A stretch of 18,127 nucleotides of DNA from an uncultured Eubacterium sp. (lineage in GTDB: Bacteria > Bacillota > Clostridia > Peptostreptococcales > Anaerovoracaceae). The stretch spans positions 1 to 18,127 of the forward strand of contig CALCFD010000042.1 in assembly GCA_937900695.1 (NCBI GenBank). The letters run 5' to 3'. The notes under the pieces are model-generated. The model saw only the letters and a program-made list of their open reading frames with translations, ran no database searches and was not told where the DNA came from. The position numbers and the translations under genes are program-made. Shown here one piece after another: positions 6,674 through 15,134 of the stretch. Positions within the stretch are counted from its first letter, which is position 1; every line of letters starts with the position of its first letter.

Positions 6674-8146
6674 ATGAGAAGCCAACAAATGAATAAAAAT
6701 AAAAGTGCAAAAAGGAATAGAGGTTCAAGAAAAAGAAATAGGGGATTTGGACGCTTTATTTTCTTAGCAGTGTTAATAGTGTTAGTTGTAGTAGGTGGTA
6801 TTACAGCCTTTAAAGTACTATCTGGAGATGGATATGATGATGAAAAATCATTTGAAAAGTATGCAGATAAGTACTTTAGGGAATACCAAGATAGTGATAA
6901 AATTGGTGATGATCAACAGAAATATAATTATGGTAAACCAGTTTCTATAGCTGCTAATTACCCCAAATTAGACCTAAAGGTTATGGATAATAAAATTTTA
7001 GATAAAATCGATGCACTTGGGACTGATTATACTGGTCTACATGAGGATGAAGCAGATAATTTAAAATTTACACAGTTAACTACTTATGACTCATATAAGA
7101 GTAAGAAGAATACTGGATCTATAGTCTTAAAAACTGTTGAGAGAGAAGAAAATACTAGAGGTAAATTTGTTCAAAAAAATGCAGTAGTTAATACATTTAC
7201 TTTCAGTTTAGATAAGGGAACAGATGTATATCCTGTTATGGCGTTTGAATCAGGCTATAAAGAAAAGCTATCAAAGTACTTTGATAAGTATTTAAATGAA
7301 AATTACAAAGATGATTTAAAAGATGATTATAAAGATGTGATTGATCCTGAAAAGTGCAGTTTTGATAAATTTGCTTTAACTAAAAGTGGAGCTATTTTCT
7401 ATTTTGATGCTAATACAGTAACAAAGGGAACAAATATTGTTACAATTGATGTAGATGCTGATGATGTAAAGGGAGTATTTAGAGAAAAGATAAACCCAAG
7501 AGCATTAGATCCATCTAAGCCAATGGTGGCAATTACATATGATGATGGTCCAGCATCAGGAACTTCAGATAGAATTTTAGATGTTTATGAAAAATATAAC
7601 TGCGTAGCTACATTCTTTGAACTAGGTAAAAATGTAGAGTTTGTAGAAGGTTCTGATAAGATTTTAAAGAGAATGGATAAATTGGGTTGTGAAATTGGTT
7701 CTCACAGCTACGATCATCCAAATTTATTTACATTGTCAGATAAAAAAATCAAAGAACAGACAGATAAGACAGATAAAGAGATAGAAAAGAGAGTTGGACA
7801 TAAACCTACAGTTTATAGACCACCTTATGGTAACGGAAACGATAAGACAACTAAGATTTTTAACAAGCCTGGTATTTTATGGTCAGTTGATACTTTAGAT
7901 TGGCAGTCAAGAAATGCAGATTCTGTTGTTAAGGTAGTTAAAAGTGTAAAAGATTTAGATGGTAAAGTTGTATTGATGCATTCACTTTATGATTCTTCAG
8001 CTAAGGCGACAGAAGAGTTAGTACCATGGCTACAAAGTGAAGGTTATCAGCTTGTAACAGTTTCAGAGCTGTTAACTTATAAATATCATGTAGATCCATC
8101 AGAAATTAAATTTTATGGATATAACTATTTTTACTTAGATAAGTAA
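6674..8146 (+). CDS. Membrane-anchored polysaccharide (peptidoglycan) deacetylase, PgdA-like
   Basis: A 490-residue cell-surface enzyme. A basic cytoplasmic tail (about 1-27) precedes one membrane segment (28-41). An extracellular module (about 60-275, RsiV/DUF3298-like in outline) leads to a C-terminal NodB deacetylase domain (283-470). NodB motifs: TYDDGP (D290, D291), metal ligands H344 and H348 in SHSYDHP, R382 in YRPPYG, D409-W410 and H436. Their spacing matches pneumococcal PgdA as I recall it. The likely reaction removes acetyl groups from peptidoglycan GlcNAc, giving lysozyme resistance. The substrate is inferred and could be another surface glycan. The ATG at 6674 is chosen because AAGGA at 6661 is eight bases away; the in-frame ATG at 6665 sits on the Shine-Dalgarno itself. 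A DUF445 gene follows 17 bases downstream. Confidence 0.88.
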   Translation: MRSQQMNKNKSAKRNRGSRKRNRGFGRFIFLAVLIVLVVVGGITAFKVLSGDGYDDEKSFEKYADKYFREYQDSDKIGDDQQKYNYGKPVSIAANYPKLDLKVMDNKILDKIDALGTDYTGLHEDEADNLKFTQLTTYDSYKSKKNTGSIVLKTVEREENTRGKFVQKNAVVNTFTFSLDKGTDVYPVMAFESGYKEKLSKYFDKYLNENYKDDLKDDYKDVIDPEKCSFDKFALTKSGAIFYFDANTVTKGTNIVTIDVDADDVKGVFREKINPRALDPSKPMVAITYDDGPASGTSDRILDVYEKYNCVATFFELGKNVEFVEGSDKILKRMDKLGCEIGSHSYDHPNLFTLSDKKIKEQTDKTDKEIEKRVGHKPTVYRPPYGNGNDKTTKIFNKPGILWSVDTLDWQSRNADSVVKVVKSVKDLDGKVVLMHSLYDSSAKATEELVPWLQSEGYQLVTVSELLTYKYHVDPSEIKFYGYNYFYLDK

Positions 8147-8163
8147 TTTAAGGAGAGAATAAT

Positions 8164-9069
8164 ATGGGGAACTTTGATTGGAGTATAATCATAGGGCCAC
8201 TTGTTGGTGCAGTAATAGGTTACTGCACCAACTTTATTGCAGTAAAAATGCTATTTAGGCCTTTAAATGAAAAGAAGATTGGAAATTTCAAGATACCTTT
8301 TACACCAGGTATGATTCCGAAGGAAAAACCAAGATTAGCAAAGGCGGTAGGTGAAGCTGTTGGAAACACGCTTTTAACAGAAGAAACCATTGCGAATAAT
8401 TTGTTGACAGATGAAATTAAAGATAAGATTTCAAGTGAAGTTACAAACTATATTGAAATTGTAAGGGAAGATGACGAACCTATTAAAGATAAGTTGTCTA
8501 AGATAACATCAGAGACTGATATAGAAAGAAATATTGAAAATGTCAAAGATACTATTACCGAAAAGCTTTATGGTAAAATCGTAGATATGAAAGTTGGTAA
8601 AACTGTAGCAGAGCAGGTATCTGCTGCTATAAAATCCAAACTAGAAGGTGGACTTTTTGCTATGATGCTTACAGATGATGTGATAAATAGTTTTATGGAT
8701 CCTGTAAGCGATATGATAGATAGTTACATAGTTAAAAACGGTAGACAGGTTATTTCTGAGAAAGTTGTCTCAGAAGTTGATAACTTTGTGCAAAAACCAA
8801 CTGGCGAATTGACACAATACCTTGATATGAGCGGAATAGACATTCCTGCATTGGTGGTAAATGTGTATACATCATTTGTGCAAAACAAGCTTTCTAATGT
8901 CTTAGGTGCTGTTAATATTCCAAAGATTATAGAAGATAAAATTAATGAAATGGATGTACTTGAAGCAGAAGAACTTCTATTATCAGTAATGAAAAAAGAG
9001 CTAAATGCTATTGTAAATCTTGGTGCATTAATTGGATTTATTTTAGGAATTGTTATGATATTTGTTTAA
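8164..9069 (+). CDS. DUF445 family membrane protein
   Basis: A 301-residue protein of the DUF445 family (relatives include Bacillus YheB). The conserved N-terminus is present: a membrane segment at about 8-30 with GYCTNFIAVKMLFRP, then PFTPGMIPKEKPRLAKAVGEAVGNTLLT. The middle (about 70-280) is soluble and mostly helical. It ends with NEMDVLEAEELLLSVMKKEL and a C-terminal membrane segment (285-301). The molecular function of the family is not established to my knowledge. AAGGAGAG lies six bases before the ATG at 8164. The 17-base gap after the deacetylase gene and lack of a terminator indicate one operon, so a role at the cell envelope is a fair guess. Confidence 0.85.
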   Translation: MGNFDWSIIIGPLVGAVIGYCTNFIAVKMLFRPLNEKKIGNFKIPFTPGMIPKEKPRLAKAVGEAVGNTLLTEETIANNLLTDEIKDKISSEVTNYIEIVREDDEPIKDKLSKITSETDIERNIENVKDTITEKLYGKIVDMKVGKTVAEQVSAAIKSKLEGGLFAMMLTDDVINSFMDPVSDMIDSYIVKNGRQVISEKVVSEVDNFVQKPTGELTQYLDMSGIDIPALVVNVYTSFVQNKLSNVLGAVNIPKIIEDKINEMDVLEAEELLLSVMKKELNAIVNLGALIGFILGIVMIFV

Positions 9070-9074
9070 ATATC

Positions 9075-9103
9075 TTGTTTTAGACCTTGAAATCTTATAT
9101 AAT
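9075..9103 (+). promoter_or_regulatory. Promoter of the YfcC-type transporter gene
   Basis: TTGTTT (9075-9080) and a perfect TATAAT (9098-9103) are 17 bases apart. Transcription would begin about 9110, leaving a leader of about 40 bases before the transporter start. No terminator separates it from the DUF445 gene, so some read-through from upstream is possible. Confidence 0.6.
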
Positions 9104-9149
9104 AAAACTTGTTGTATTTTTAAAAGATTTTTAAGGAGTGAAGACAAAG

Positions 9150-10673
9150 ATGGAAAAGAAAAAGAAAAAGCTTTCGTTTCCTACTGCGTTTACAGTACTT
9201 TTCATCGTGCTTATCTTAGCATGTGTACTAACATACGTAGTTCCTGCAGGTTCTTATGCAGAGCTTCAGTATGATGCAGCAGGTACAGGAGCAAAAGAGT
9301 TTACTTTAACTCAGCCAAATGGCGAACAGGAAATACTTCCTGCAACTCAGAAAACCTTAGACGACTTAGGAATTTCTACTCCAGTTGAAAAGTTTGAAAA
9401 CGGCGATATCAATAAGCCTGTTGGTATCCCTGGAACTTATGAAAAGGTTGAACAAAGTCCGCAAGGTATTTCGGCATTTATTAAGGCACCTATTGATGGG
9501 GTATACGACTCAATTGACATTATTTTATTTGTATTAGTTATAGGTGGTCTTATCGGTATTTTAGATTACTCTGGAGCGTTTAATGCGGGAATTGCGGCGC
9601 TATCAAGAGCTACTAAAGGTAAAGAATATATCTTAATTGTATTTATTACAATTTTGATTGCAGCAGGTGGTACAACATTTGGACTAGCTGAAGAAACTAT
9701 TGCGCTATATCCGATATTGGTGCCGGTATTCTTAGCAGCTAAGTACGATGCTTTAGTTTGTATCGCAGCTATCTACATGGGTTCATCTATTGGTACTATG
9801 ATGTCAACAGTAAATCCATTCTCAGTAGTAATAGCTTCAAATGCTGCTGGTATTAACTTTACTCAGGGTATGTGGTTTAGAGGAGCCGGTCTTGTATTAG
9901 GTACAGCTGTAACAATCCTATACATCTTAAGATATGCTAATAAGATTAAAAAGGATCCTACAAAATCACTTATTTATGCTGATAGAGAAAAGATTGCAGC
10001 TAAATTTGCTCATGATGGAGAAGCTCCAGCATTAACATTTAGATATAAACTAGCTTTAATCATCTTCCTACTATCATTTGTAGTAATGGTTTGGGGAGTT
10101 TCAAGACAGGGATGGTGGTTTGGAGAAATGACAGCACTATTCCTAGTAGTATCTGTTATTTTAGGTGTGCTACTTGGTATTCCTGAAAAGGTTTTCGTTG
10201 ATAAGTTTACTACAGGAGCAGGTGAATTAATTGGTGTAGGTCTTATTATCGGTGTAGCTAGAGCAGTAAACATGATCTTAGATCAGGGTGCTGTTTCAGA
10301 TACAATCCTATTTAAGCTATCATCAATGGTTGACGGCATGAATCCTTCAATTTTCATCATCTTAATGATGTTCATCTTTGTAATTTTAGGATTCTTTATC
10401 AACTCATCTTCAGGTCTAGCAACATTATCAATTCCTATTATCGCACCGCTAGCTGATGCAGTAGGTCTTCCAAGAGAAGTTATCATTTCTGCATACATCT
10501 TCGGTCTAGGTATGATTTCATTTATCACACCAACAGGATTGATCCTTGCTACATTAGACATGGTTGATGTAACTTATGACAAGTGGTTAAAACTTGTAAT
10601 GCCTCTAATGGGTATCTTAACTGTATTAAGTATGATCCTATTATTAATTCAGGCTAACGTATCAGCTATATAA
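9150..10673 (+). CDS. YfcC/DcuC-type anion or amino-acid transporter
   Basis: A 507-residue polytopic membrane protein. A basic N-terminus (MEKKKKK) and first membrane segment (about 12-32) are followed by a large outside loop to about 115. About eleven more segments follow. Features such as AAGGTTFGLAEETIALYPILVPVF, a TMMSTVNPFS motif, GLIIGVARAVNMILDQG and FFINSSSGLATLSIPIIAPLAD are typical of the YfcC branch of the C4-dicarboxylate/basic-amino-acid carrier family. The substrate cannot be read from sequence. The adjacent PepV dipeptidase favours an amino acid or peptide. The ATG at 9150 is chosen over the in-frame GTG at 9138 because that GTG overlaps the Shine-Dalgarno AAGGAG (9133-9138). 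Codons here and in pepV are more often C-ending than in neighbouring genes, suggesting high expression. Confidence 0.85.
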   Translation: MEKKKKKLSFPTAFTVLFIVLILACVLTYVVPAGSYAELQYDAAGTGAKEFTLTQPNGEQEILPATQKTLDDLGISTPVEKFENGDINKPVGIPGTYEKVEQSPQGISAFIKAPIDGVYDSIDIILFVLVIGGLIGILDYSGAFNAGIAALSRATKGKEYILIVFITILIAAGGTTFGLAEETIALYPILVPVFLAAKYDALVCIAAIYMGSSIGTMMSTVNPFSVVIASNAAGINFTQGMWFRGAGLVLGTAVTILYILRYANKIKKDPTKSLIYADREKIAAKFAHDGEAPALTFRYKLALIIFLLSFVVMVWGVSRQGWWFGEMTALFLVVSVILGVLLGIPEKVFVDKFTTGAGELIGVGLIIGVARAVNMILDQGAVSDTILFKLSSMVDGMNPSIFIILMMFIFVILGFFINSSSGLATLSIPIIAPLADAVGLPREVIISAYIFGLGMISFITPTGLILATLDMVDVTYDKWLKLVMPLMGILTVLSMILLLIQANVSAI

Positions 10674-10681
10674 TTAAGATT

Positions 10682-10724
10682 AAATTTATAGGCAACGTGG
10701 CGTCGGCTGCGTTGCCTAAATTTT
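10682..10724 (+). terminator. Strong hairpin between transporter and dipeptidase genes
   Basis: TAGGCAACG (10689-10697) pairs perfectly with CGTTGCCTA (10710-10718) around a 12-base GC-rich loop. Outer AT pairs (AAATTTA with TAAATTT, leaving a two-base bulge) can extend it. It is followed by a short AATTTT. The T run is weak, so it is more likely a partial terminator or an mRNA 3'-end stabiliser than a complete stop. The pepV Shine-Dalgarno AAGGGAG starts at 10725. Confidence 0.55.
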
Positions 10725-10738
10725 AAGGGAGAGAGAAT

Positions 10739-12127
10739 ATGAAAAACTATATTGAACTAATCGATCAGTATAAGGACGACATGTTAAAGGACTTATCTGA
10801 CTTAATCGCAATTAAAAGCGTAGCAGAAGAATGCGAAGGCCCATATCCTTTTGGTGAAGGTGTTCATAAAGCTTTTGAAGCTATGTTAGCTATGGGAACT
10901 AGAGATGGTTTTACAACAAAAAATGTTGATAATTATGGTGGACACATTGAATTTAAAGGCGAAGGCGACGGTATTTTCGCTCTATTAGGTCACCTTGACA
11001 TCGTTCCTGAAGGCAACAACTGGAACACAGATCCTTACGAAGCTACAATTATCGATAATAAAATCTACGGTAGAGGAGCAATCGATGACAAGGGGCCAAC
11101 AATCGTTGCTTACTATGCTATGAAAGCTTTAAAGGAAGCTGGTTTTAAGCCAAGAAAAGACATCAGACTAATCCTAGGTCTTGACGAAGAAACTAACTGG
11201 GATGGCATGAAATACTACATGCAAAAGGAAGAAACTCCTGATATGGGATTTGCACCAGATGCTGATTTTCCTGTTATCCACTGTGAAAAGGGTCTAATTA
11301 TTTTCGACCTTATTAAAAAGCTTGCTTCAGCAGAAAAAACAGGCCTTCACATCGAAAGTCTAAATGCTGGTACTGCATCTAACATGGTTGCTGACAGAGC
11401 AGAGCTAGTTATCAGCGGTGGAGACATCAGCGATGTTATCGCACAGTACAGCAAGGATCATCCGGATTACGACATTACTTGTACTCCAAGCGACAATGGT
11501 TGCATTGTTGTTGCTAAGGGTATTGCTGCTCACGGTGCTATGCCTGAAGAAGGTCTAAATGCTATTTCAATTTTATGTGAAGCTTTAGCTCCAGTTGTAT
11601 TTGATAATGAAGATGTAAATGCATTTATCAAATTCTACAACGAAACTATCGGATTTGACTTCAATGGCCAGAGATTTGGATGCGGTTTTTCTGATGAACC
11701 ATCAGGCAAATTAAACTTCAACGTTGGCGTTCTAAAAATCGACCAGGATGAAATTAGACTAACAATTAACATCAGATATCCAGCAACTTTAAAAGAAGAT
11801 GATATTTACAATGGTATCGAAACAATCAACAGAGGCTACGAAATCGAAAGAGTAGACCACTTAAATCCACTTTACGTTCCAAAGGATCATGAACTAGTGG
11901 AAGTTCTAATGGATGTATATGGTGAATTTACTGGTGATAGAGAAAGTAAGCCACTTGTAATCGGTGGAGCTACTTACGCTAGAACAGTTCCAAATTGCGT
12001 AGCATTTGGTCCTGTATTCCCTCATGAAGCTTCTGTAGAACATCAGCCAAATGAATTTTTTAATATTGATAGTATGATTAAATCAGCTAAGATGTATGCT
12101 GAAGCAATTTACCGTCTATGTAAATAG
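10739..12127 (+). CDS. pepV: Dipeptidase PepV (M20 zinc peptidase)
   Basis: A 462-residue cytoplasmic M20-family dipeptidase that splits dipeptides to amino acids. Expected dizinc ligands are H85 (GHLDIVP), D117 (GAIDDKGP), E151 (LDEET, with E150 as base), D174 (PDADFPV) and H435 (EHQPNEF). Their spacing tracks Lactobacillus PepV as I remember it. The lid domain lies in about 185-380. The ATG at 10739 follows AAGGGAGAGAG. The gene sits 65 bases after the YfcC-type transporter and probably shares its transcript, which suggests uptake or export linked to peptide breakdown. Frequent C-ending codons (AAC, GAC, ATC) and strong bias to GCT, GTT and CTA imply an abundant protein. A clear terminator follows. 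An Xaa-His dipeptidase (carnosinase-like) activity is possible. Confidence 0.92.
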   Translation: MKNYIELIDQYKDDMLKDLSDLIAIKSVAEECEGPYPFGEGVHKAFEAMLAMGTRDGFTTKNVDNYGGHIEFKGEGDGIFALLGHLDIVPEGNNWNTDPYEATIIDNKIYGRGAIDDKGPTIVAYYAMKALKEAGFKPRKDIRLILGLDEETNWDGMKYYMQKEETPDMGFAPDADFPVIHCEKGLIIFDLIKKLASAEKTGLHIESLNAGTASNMVADRAELVISGGDISDVIAQYSKDHPDYDITCTPSDNGCIVVAKGIAAHGAMPEEGLNAISILCEALAPVVFDNEDVNAFIKFYNETIGFDFNGQRFGCGFSDEPSGKLNFNVGVLKIDQDEIRLTINIRYPATLKEDDIYNGIETINRGYEIERVDHLNPLYVPKDHELVEVLMDVYGEFTGDRESKPLVIGGATYARTVPNCVAFGPVFPHEASVEHQPNEFFNIDSMIKSAKMYAEAIYRLCK

Positions 12128-12135
12128 TATGATAT

Positions 12136-12172
12136 ACACCAAAGTCTTATATATTAAGGCTTTGGTGTTTTT
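12136..12172 (+). terminator. Intrinsic terminator after pepV
   Basis: ACACCAAAG-t-CTT pairs with AAG-g-CTTTGGTGT (12136-12168), with a loop of ATATATT and a run of five T residues. It closes the transporter-pepV unit eight bases after the stop and isolates the downstream repressor operon. Confidence 0.9.
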
Positions 12173-12192
12173 ATTTAATTCAAAATCACCTG

Positions 12193-12222
12193 TTGACAGT
12201 GTACTATAATATATAGTACACT
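12193..12222 (+). promoter_or_regulatory. YtrA-type operator within the promoter of the repressor-ABC operon
   Basis: The sequence AGTGTA-N13-TACACT (12198-12222) is a perfect inverted repeat: GTGTACTATA, three central bases, TATAGTACAC. Exactly this spacing and sequence are reported for Bacillus YtrA operators, to my knowledge. TTGACA (12193-12198) is a perfect -35. With an 18-base spacer, TACACT (12217-12222) would be the -10, so bound repressor would cover the promoter core. The operator lies 45 bases upstream of the gntR-type gene and implies autoregulation. Confidence 0.8.
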
Positions 12223-12267
12223 ATATTTAATTAAAAGATTATATATATTTATAGAAGGGAGATATCC

Positions 12268-12651
12268 ATGTTTCAGATAGATTTAAAAAGTCATAAGTCT
12301 ATTCAAGAGCAGATATCCGACAATTTTATGGAGCTGATTGTAGCAGGTATACTGAAACCTGATGAAAAACTTCCATCAGTTAGAGAGCTTTCTAAGATGT
12401 TGACTGTAAATCCTAATACAGTACAAAAAGCATATACTAAACTTGAAGAAAAAGGATATGTATATGTGGTAAAAGGTAAAGGATCATTTGTTTCGAATTT
12501 AGAGAATTTGGCAGTTGATATGAGAGAAGTAAATAAAATTAAAAAACTGCTTAAGGAAGATATAAACAAGTTATACTATACAGGTATATCAAAAAATTCA
12601 GCTAAAGAAATTGTGGATGATATATTTGATGAAAGAGGTGAATGGGAGTGA
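12268..12651 (+). CDS. GntR-family transcriptional repressor, YtrA subfamily
   Basis: A 127-residue repressor with an N-terminal winged helix (about 10-76) containing LPSVRELSKMLTVNPNTVQK and KGYVYVVKGKGSFV. Its tail is short and helical rather than a full ligand-binding domain. That size and shape define the YtrA subfamily, which controls neighbouring ABC transporters and often responds to cell-envelope antibiotics. It probably binds the AGTGTA-N13-TACACT site just upstream and represses its own operon. AAGGGAG at 12255-12261 supports the ATG at 12268. The stop codon overlaps the start of the ABC ATPase gene. Confidence 0.92.
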   Translation: MFQIDLKSHKSIQEQISDNFMELIVAGILKPDEKLPSVRELSKMLTVNPNTVQKAYTKLEEKGYVYVVKGKGSFVSNLENLAVDMREVNKIKKLLKEDINKLYYTGISKNSAKEIVDDIFDERGEWE

Positions 12652-13541
12652 TTAAGGTATCAGGTGTTATTAAAAGCTTTGATAGTAAAAAAAGAGTTTT
12701 AGATAGCATAGATCTACATGTTAAAAAAGGTTCTATATATGGTTTAGTAGGTGTAAATGGCTCAGGGAAAACTACTATAATAAAACATCTCACAGGAGTG
12801 TTAAAGCCAGATGCAGGCACTATTGAAATAATGGGTGAACCTATCTATGAAAATAATAATGTGAAGGAAAAAATTGCATACGTGCCAGATGATTTATTCT
12901 TTTATCATGGATTTTCCTTGAAAGATATGGCAAACCAGTATGCTAATTATTACAATAATTGGTCATGGGACTATTATGAGAAATATGTTAAGTATTTTAG
13001 ATTAAATGAGAAGGAGCCTCTTCAGAGTTTTTCAAAGGGTATGAAAAAACAGGCTTTTTTTATCTTAGCTTTATCTATAAAACCAGAAGTTTTAATTTTA
13101 GACGAACCTATTGACGGATTAGATCCTATAGTTAGAAAAAAGGTATGGTCTCTTATTGTAAATGAAGTAGCAGATAGACAGATGACAGTTTTAGTTTCAT
13201 CACATAATCTTCGTGAAATGGAAGGTGTATGTGATGCTATAGGTATTATGAAGGACGGACAGGTTAAGATTGAAAAAGACATTGACTCATTAAAATCTGA
13301 TATTCATAAAGTTCAGGTAGCATTTCCTAAAGAGGTATATCATCCATTTGAGAGTTTAAGAGTTCTTCATGAGGACAGCAGGGGATCAATTAAGCTTGTT
13401 ATAGCCAGAAATAAAGTAGAAGAAATTAGAGAGGCTATTGATAAATATGAACCGGTAATATTTGATATACTACCACTTACATTAGAGGAAATCTTTATTT
13501 ATGAGCTAGGAGGTGGCAAAAATGAAGAAATCATCATCTAA
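12648..13541 (+). CDS. ABC transporter ATP-binding protein (YtrB-like)
   Basis: A 297-residue ATPase subunit that drives the membrane protein encoded next. It shows Walker A GVNGSGKT (35-42), signature FSKGM (128-132), Walker B VLILDEP (148-154) with E153, D-loop GLDP and switch H186 (SSHN). The Q-loop lacks the usual Gln (YVPDDLFFY), as in several relatives. A C-terminal extension (about 210-297) follows the ATPase core. I favour GTG at 12648: AGAGG lies nine bases upstream, it overlaps the repressor stop as GTGA, and it gives the common MIKV start. The in-frame ATG at 12642 is only three bases from AGAGG. The gene overlaps the downstream permease by 20 bases. Confidence 0.9.
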   Translation: MIKVSGVIKSFDSKKRVLDSIDLHVKKGSIYGLVGVNGSGKTTIIKHLTGVLKPDAGTIEIMGEPIYENNNVKEKIAYVPDDLFFYHGFSLKDMANQYANYYNNWSWDYYEKYVKYFRLNEKEPLQSFSKGMKKQAFFILALSIKPEVLILDEPIDGLDPIVRKKVWSLIVNEVADRQMTVLVSSHNLREMEGVCDAIGIMKDGQVKIEKDIDSLKSDIHKVQVAFPKEVYHPFESLRVLHEDSRGSIKLVIARNKVEEIREAIDKYEPVIFDILPLTLEEIFIYELGGGKNEEIII

Positions 13542-15129
13542 TAATATCATCTCTACAGCTGTGATAAATAGTAATATAAAAAGATTTATGCCTGTTATAT
13601 TTTTAGGTATTATATATTTCTTCTTTTTATATGTTTTTCCATGTTTTTTTACAGTTGATATTGATATGTTTCTTAGAGGTGAGCTAGATTATTCTATGAT
13701 GGGAGTTAGGCTCTACTGTGCAAGTATGCCTTTAATAACTTCTTTGGCATTATTTAATTTTTTACATAAGAAAAATGCTGTGCTTTTTCACCATAGCATT
13801 CCTGTAAAAAGAAGTCAAATGTATGTCAGCTTAGTTTTAGCTGGTATAATACTAATAAATATACCTTTGATACTTTTGGGTGTATATGTTTCAGCAGTTC
13901 TAAATATTGGAATTGCATTAAAGGTGATAGTATTTGGATTTATTGCATCAACATTTGTATTTTCTATATGTACATTGGCAGGTATAATAACTGGAACAAC
14001 AGTGATGCATTTTATTGTAGCTTGTTGGTTTAACTTCTTGCCGCAGAGTATATATTTTGTTTTAACATCCTTTGGTGAAGGGTTGCTTAATGGTTATAGT
14101 AATGAAGATGCTATGGGATTAATAAAAATAATGTCTCCAGAGACACATCATTTTGAAATAGCATCATATAAATCTTTAGTATATCTTGCAAGTGCCATAG
14201 TTATTTTAGTGTTAGCAGGTGTTTTATATAAGAAGCTAAAACTTGAAAGATCTGAAAATGCTATTGTATTTACAAGTCTTAAAATAATTTTAAATATAAT
14301 TGTCAGTATCTATTTTATGGCGCTTTTGGGTCTTGTAGTTTATAGTTTTAATAATACTACATTATCATTTATAATAGGTAGTGCTATAGGAGCTATATTA
14401 GGTGTATATCTTGGATATATGATATTTAATAAGACATTTAGAATTTTTAACGCTAAGACACTTAAACTAGCAATTATATTAGTTATTGTATCTATGATGT
14501 TATCATTGGCATTTGTATATGATATCTTTGGTTATGAAAATAGGATACCTAATATAAATGAAATTAGGAGTGTTAAAATTGATAGTTCAATTGTAGAGAG
14601 AGTTATAAGTGATAACAAAGAAATGGACTCTTTTAAGGGTAGAGATAATATCTCAAATGTAGTGAAAATTCATAAAAGGTGTGTATCATTAGGCAAAACA
14701 AATAGTAATTTTGATGAAGAAATCGAATATATAAATATAAGCTATAAGTTGAAAAATGGGGACTCTATTCAAAGAGAATACCGTATTCCTATAAATGATT
14801 CAGTAGTAAATAACCATTATAAATACATTTTTGATAGTAAAGAATTTAAAGAAAAAATGTTGTTTGAACTTATATTGCCATCTATCGATTATATAGAAGT
14901 AAATGATAATGAGACCGGTGAAGTCTATACTATTAGTGGCAGAGAAATAGTTGAGTTTGTAAAGATATTAGACAAAGATATAATAGAGATGTCATACAAT
15001 GAATTACTAAAACAAGACAGTAAATATAGTATTTGTGTTTATAATAAAAAGCATAATCAGATTAGAAGTTTAAATATTTTCAGTGTTGACGAAAATACTA
15101 TTAAATATATTAAAAGTAAAATGGGGTGA
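13522..15129 (+). CDS. ABC transporter permease with large soluble C-terminal domain
   Basis: A 535-residue membrane subunit partnered with the ATPase upstream. About eight or nine hydrophobic segments occupy 22-333. LHKKNAVLFHHSIPVKRSQMY after the second segment is a typical ABC-2 type cytoplasmic loop. Residues about 334-535 are hydrophilic and probably form an outward-facing domain, resembling the DUF6449-containing permeases found in YtrA-type operons. Substrate is unknown; relatives are tied to cell-wall antibiotic response. The ATG at 13522 has AGGAGG (13508-13513) eight bases upstream, better than the in-frame GTG at 13513 that overlaps it. The 20-base overlap with the ATPase gene suggests coupled translation. 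Confidence 0.85.
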   Translation: MKKSSSNNIISTAVINSNIKRFMPVIFLGIIYFFFLYVFPCFFTVDIDMFLRGELDYSMMGVRLYCASMPLITSLALFNFLHKKNAVLFHHSIPVKRSQMYVSLVLAGIILINIPLILLGVYVSAVLNIGIALKVIVFGFIASTFVFSICTLAGIITGTTVMHFIVACWFNFLPQSIYFVLTSFGEGLLNGYSNEDAMGLIKIMSPETHHFEIASYKSLVYLASAIVILVLAGVLYKKLKLERSENAIVFTSLKIILNIIVSIYFMALLGLVVYSFNNTTLSFIIGSAIGAILGVYLGYMIFNKTFRIFNAKTLKLAIILVIVSMMLSLAFVYDIFGYENRIPNINEIRSVKIDSSIVERVISDNKEMDSFKGRDNISNVVKIHKRCVSLGKTNSNFDEEIEYINISYKLKNGDSIQREYRIPINDSVVNNHYKYIFDSKEFKEKMLFELILPSIDYIEVNDNETGEVYTISGREIVEFVKILDKDIIEMSYNELLKQDSKYSICVYNKKHNQIRSLNIFSVDENTIKYIKSKMG

Positions 15130-15134
15130 GACCA

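Noticed and set aside
9062..9274. A 70-codon plus-strand frame overlapping the DUF445 end and the transporter start
   Set aside because: It overlaps the strongly supported transporter gene in another frame and has no Shine-Dalgarno or family resemblance.
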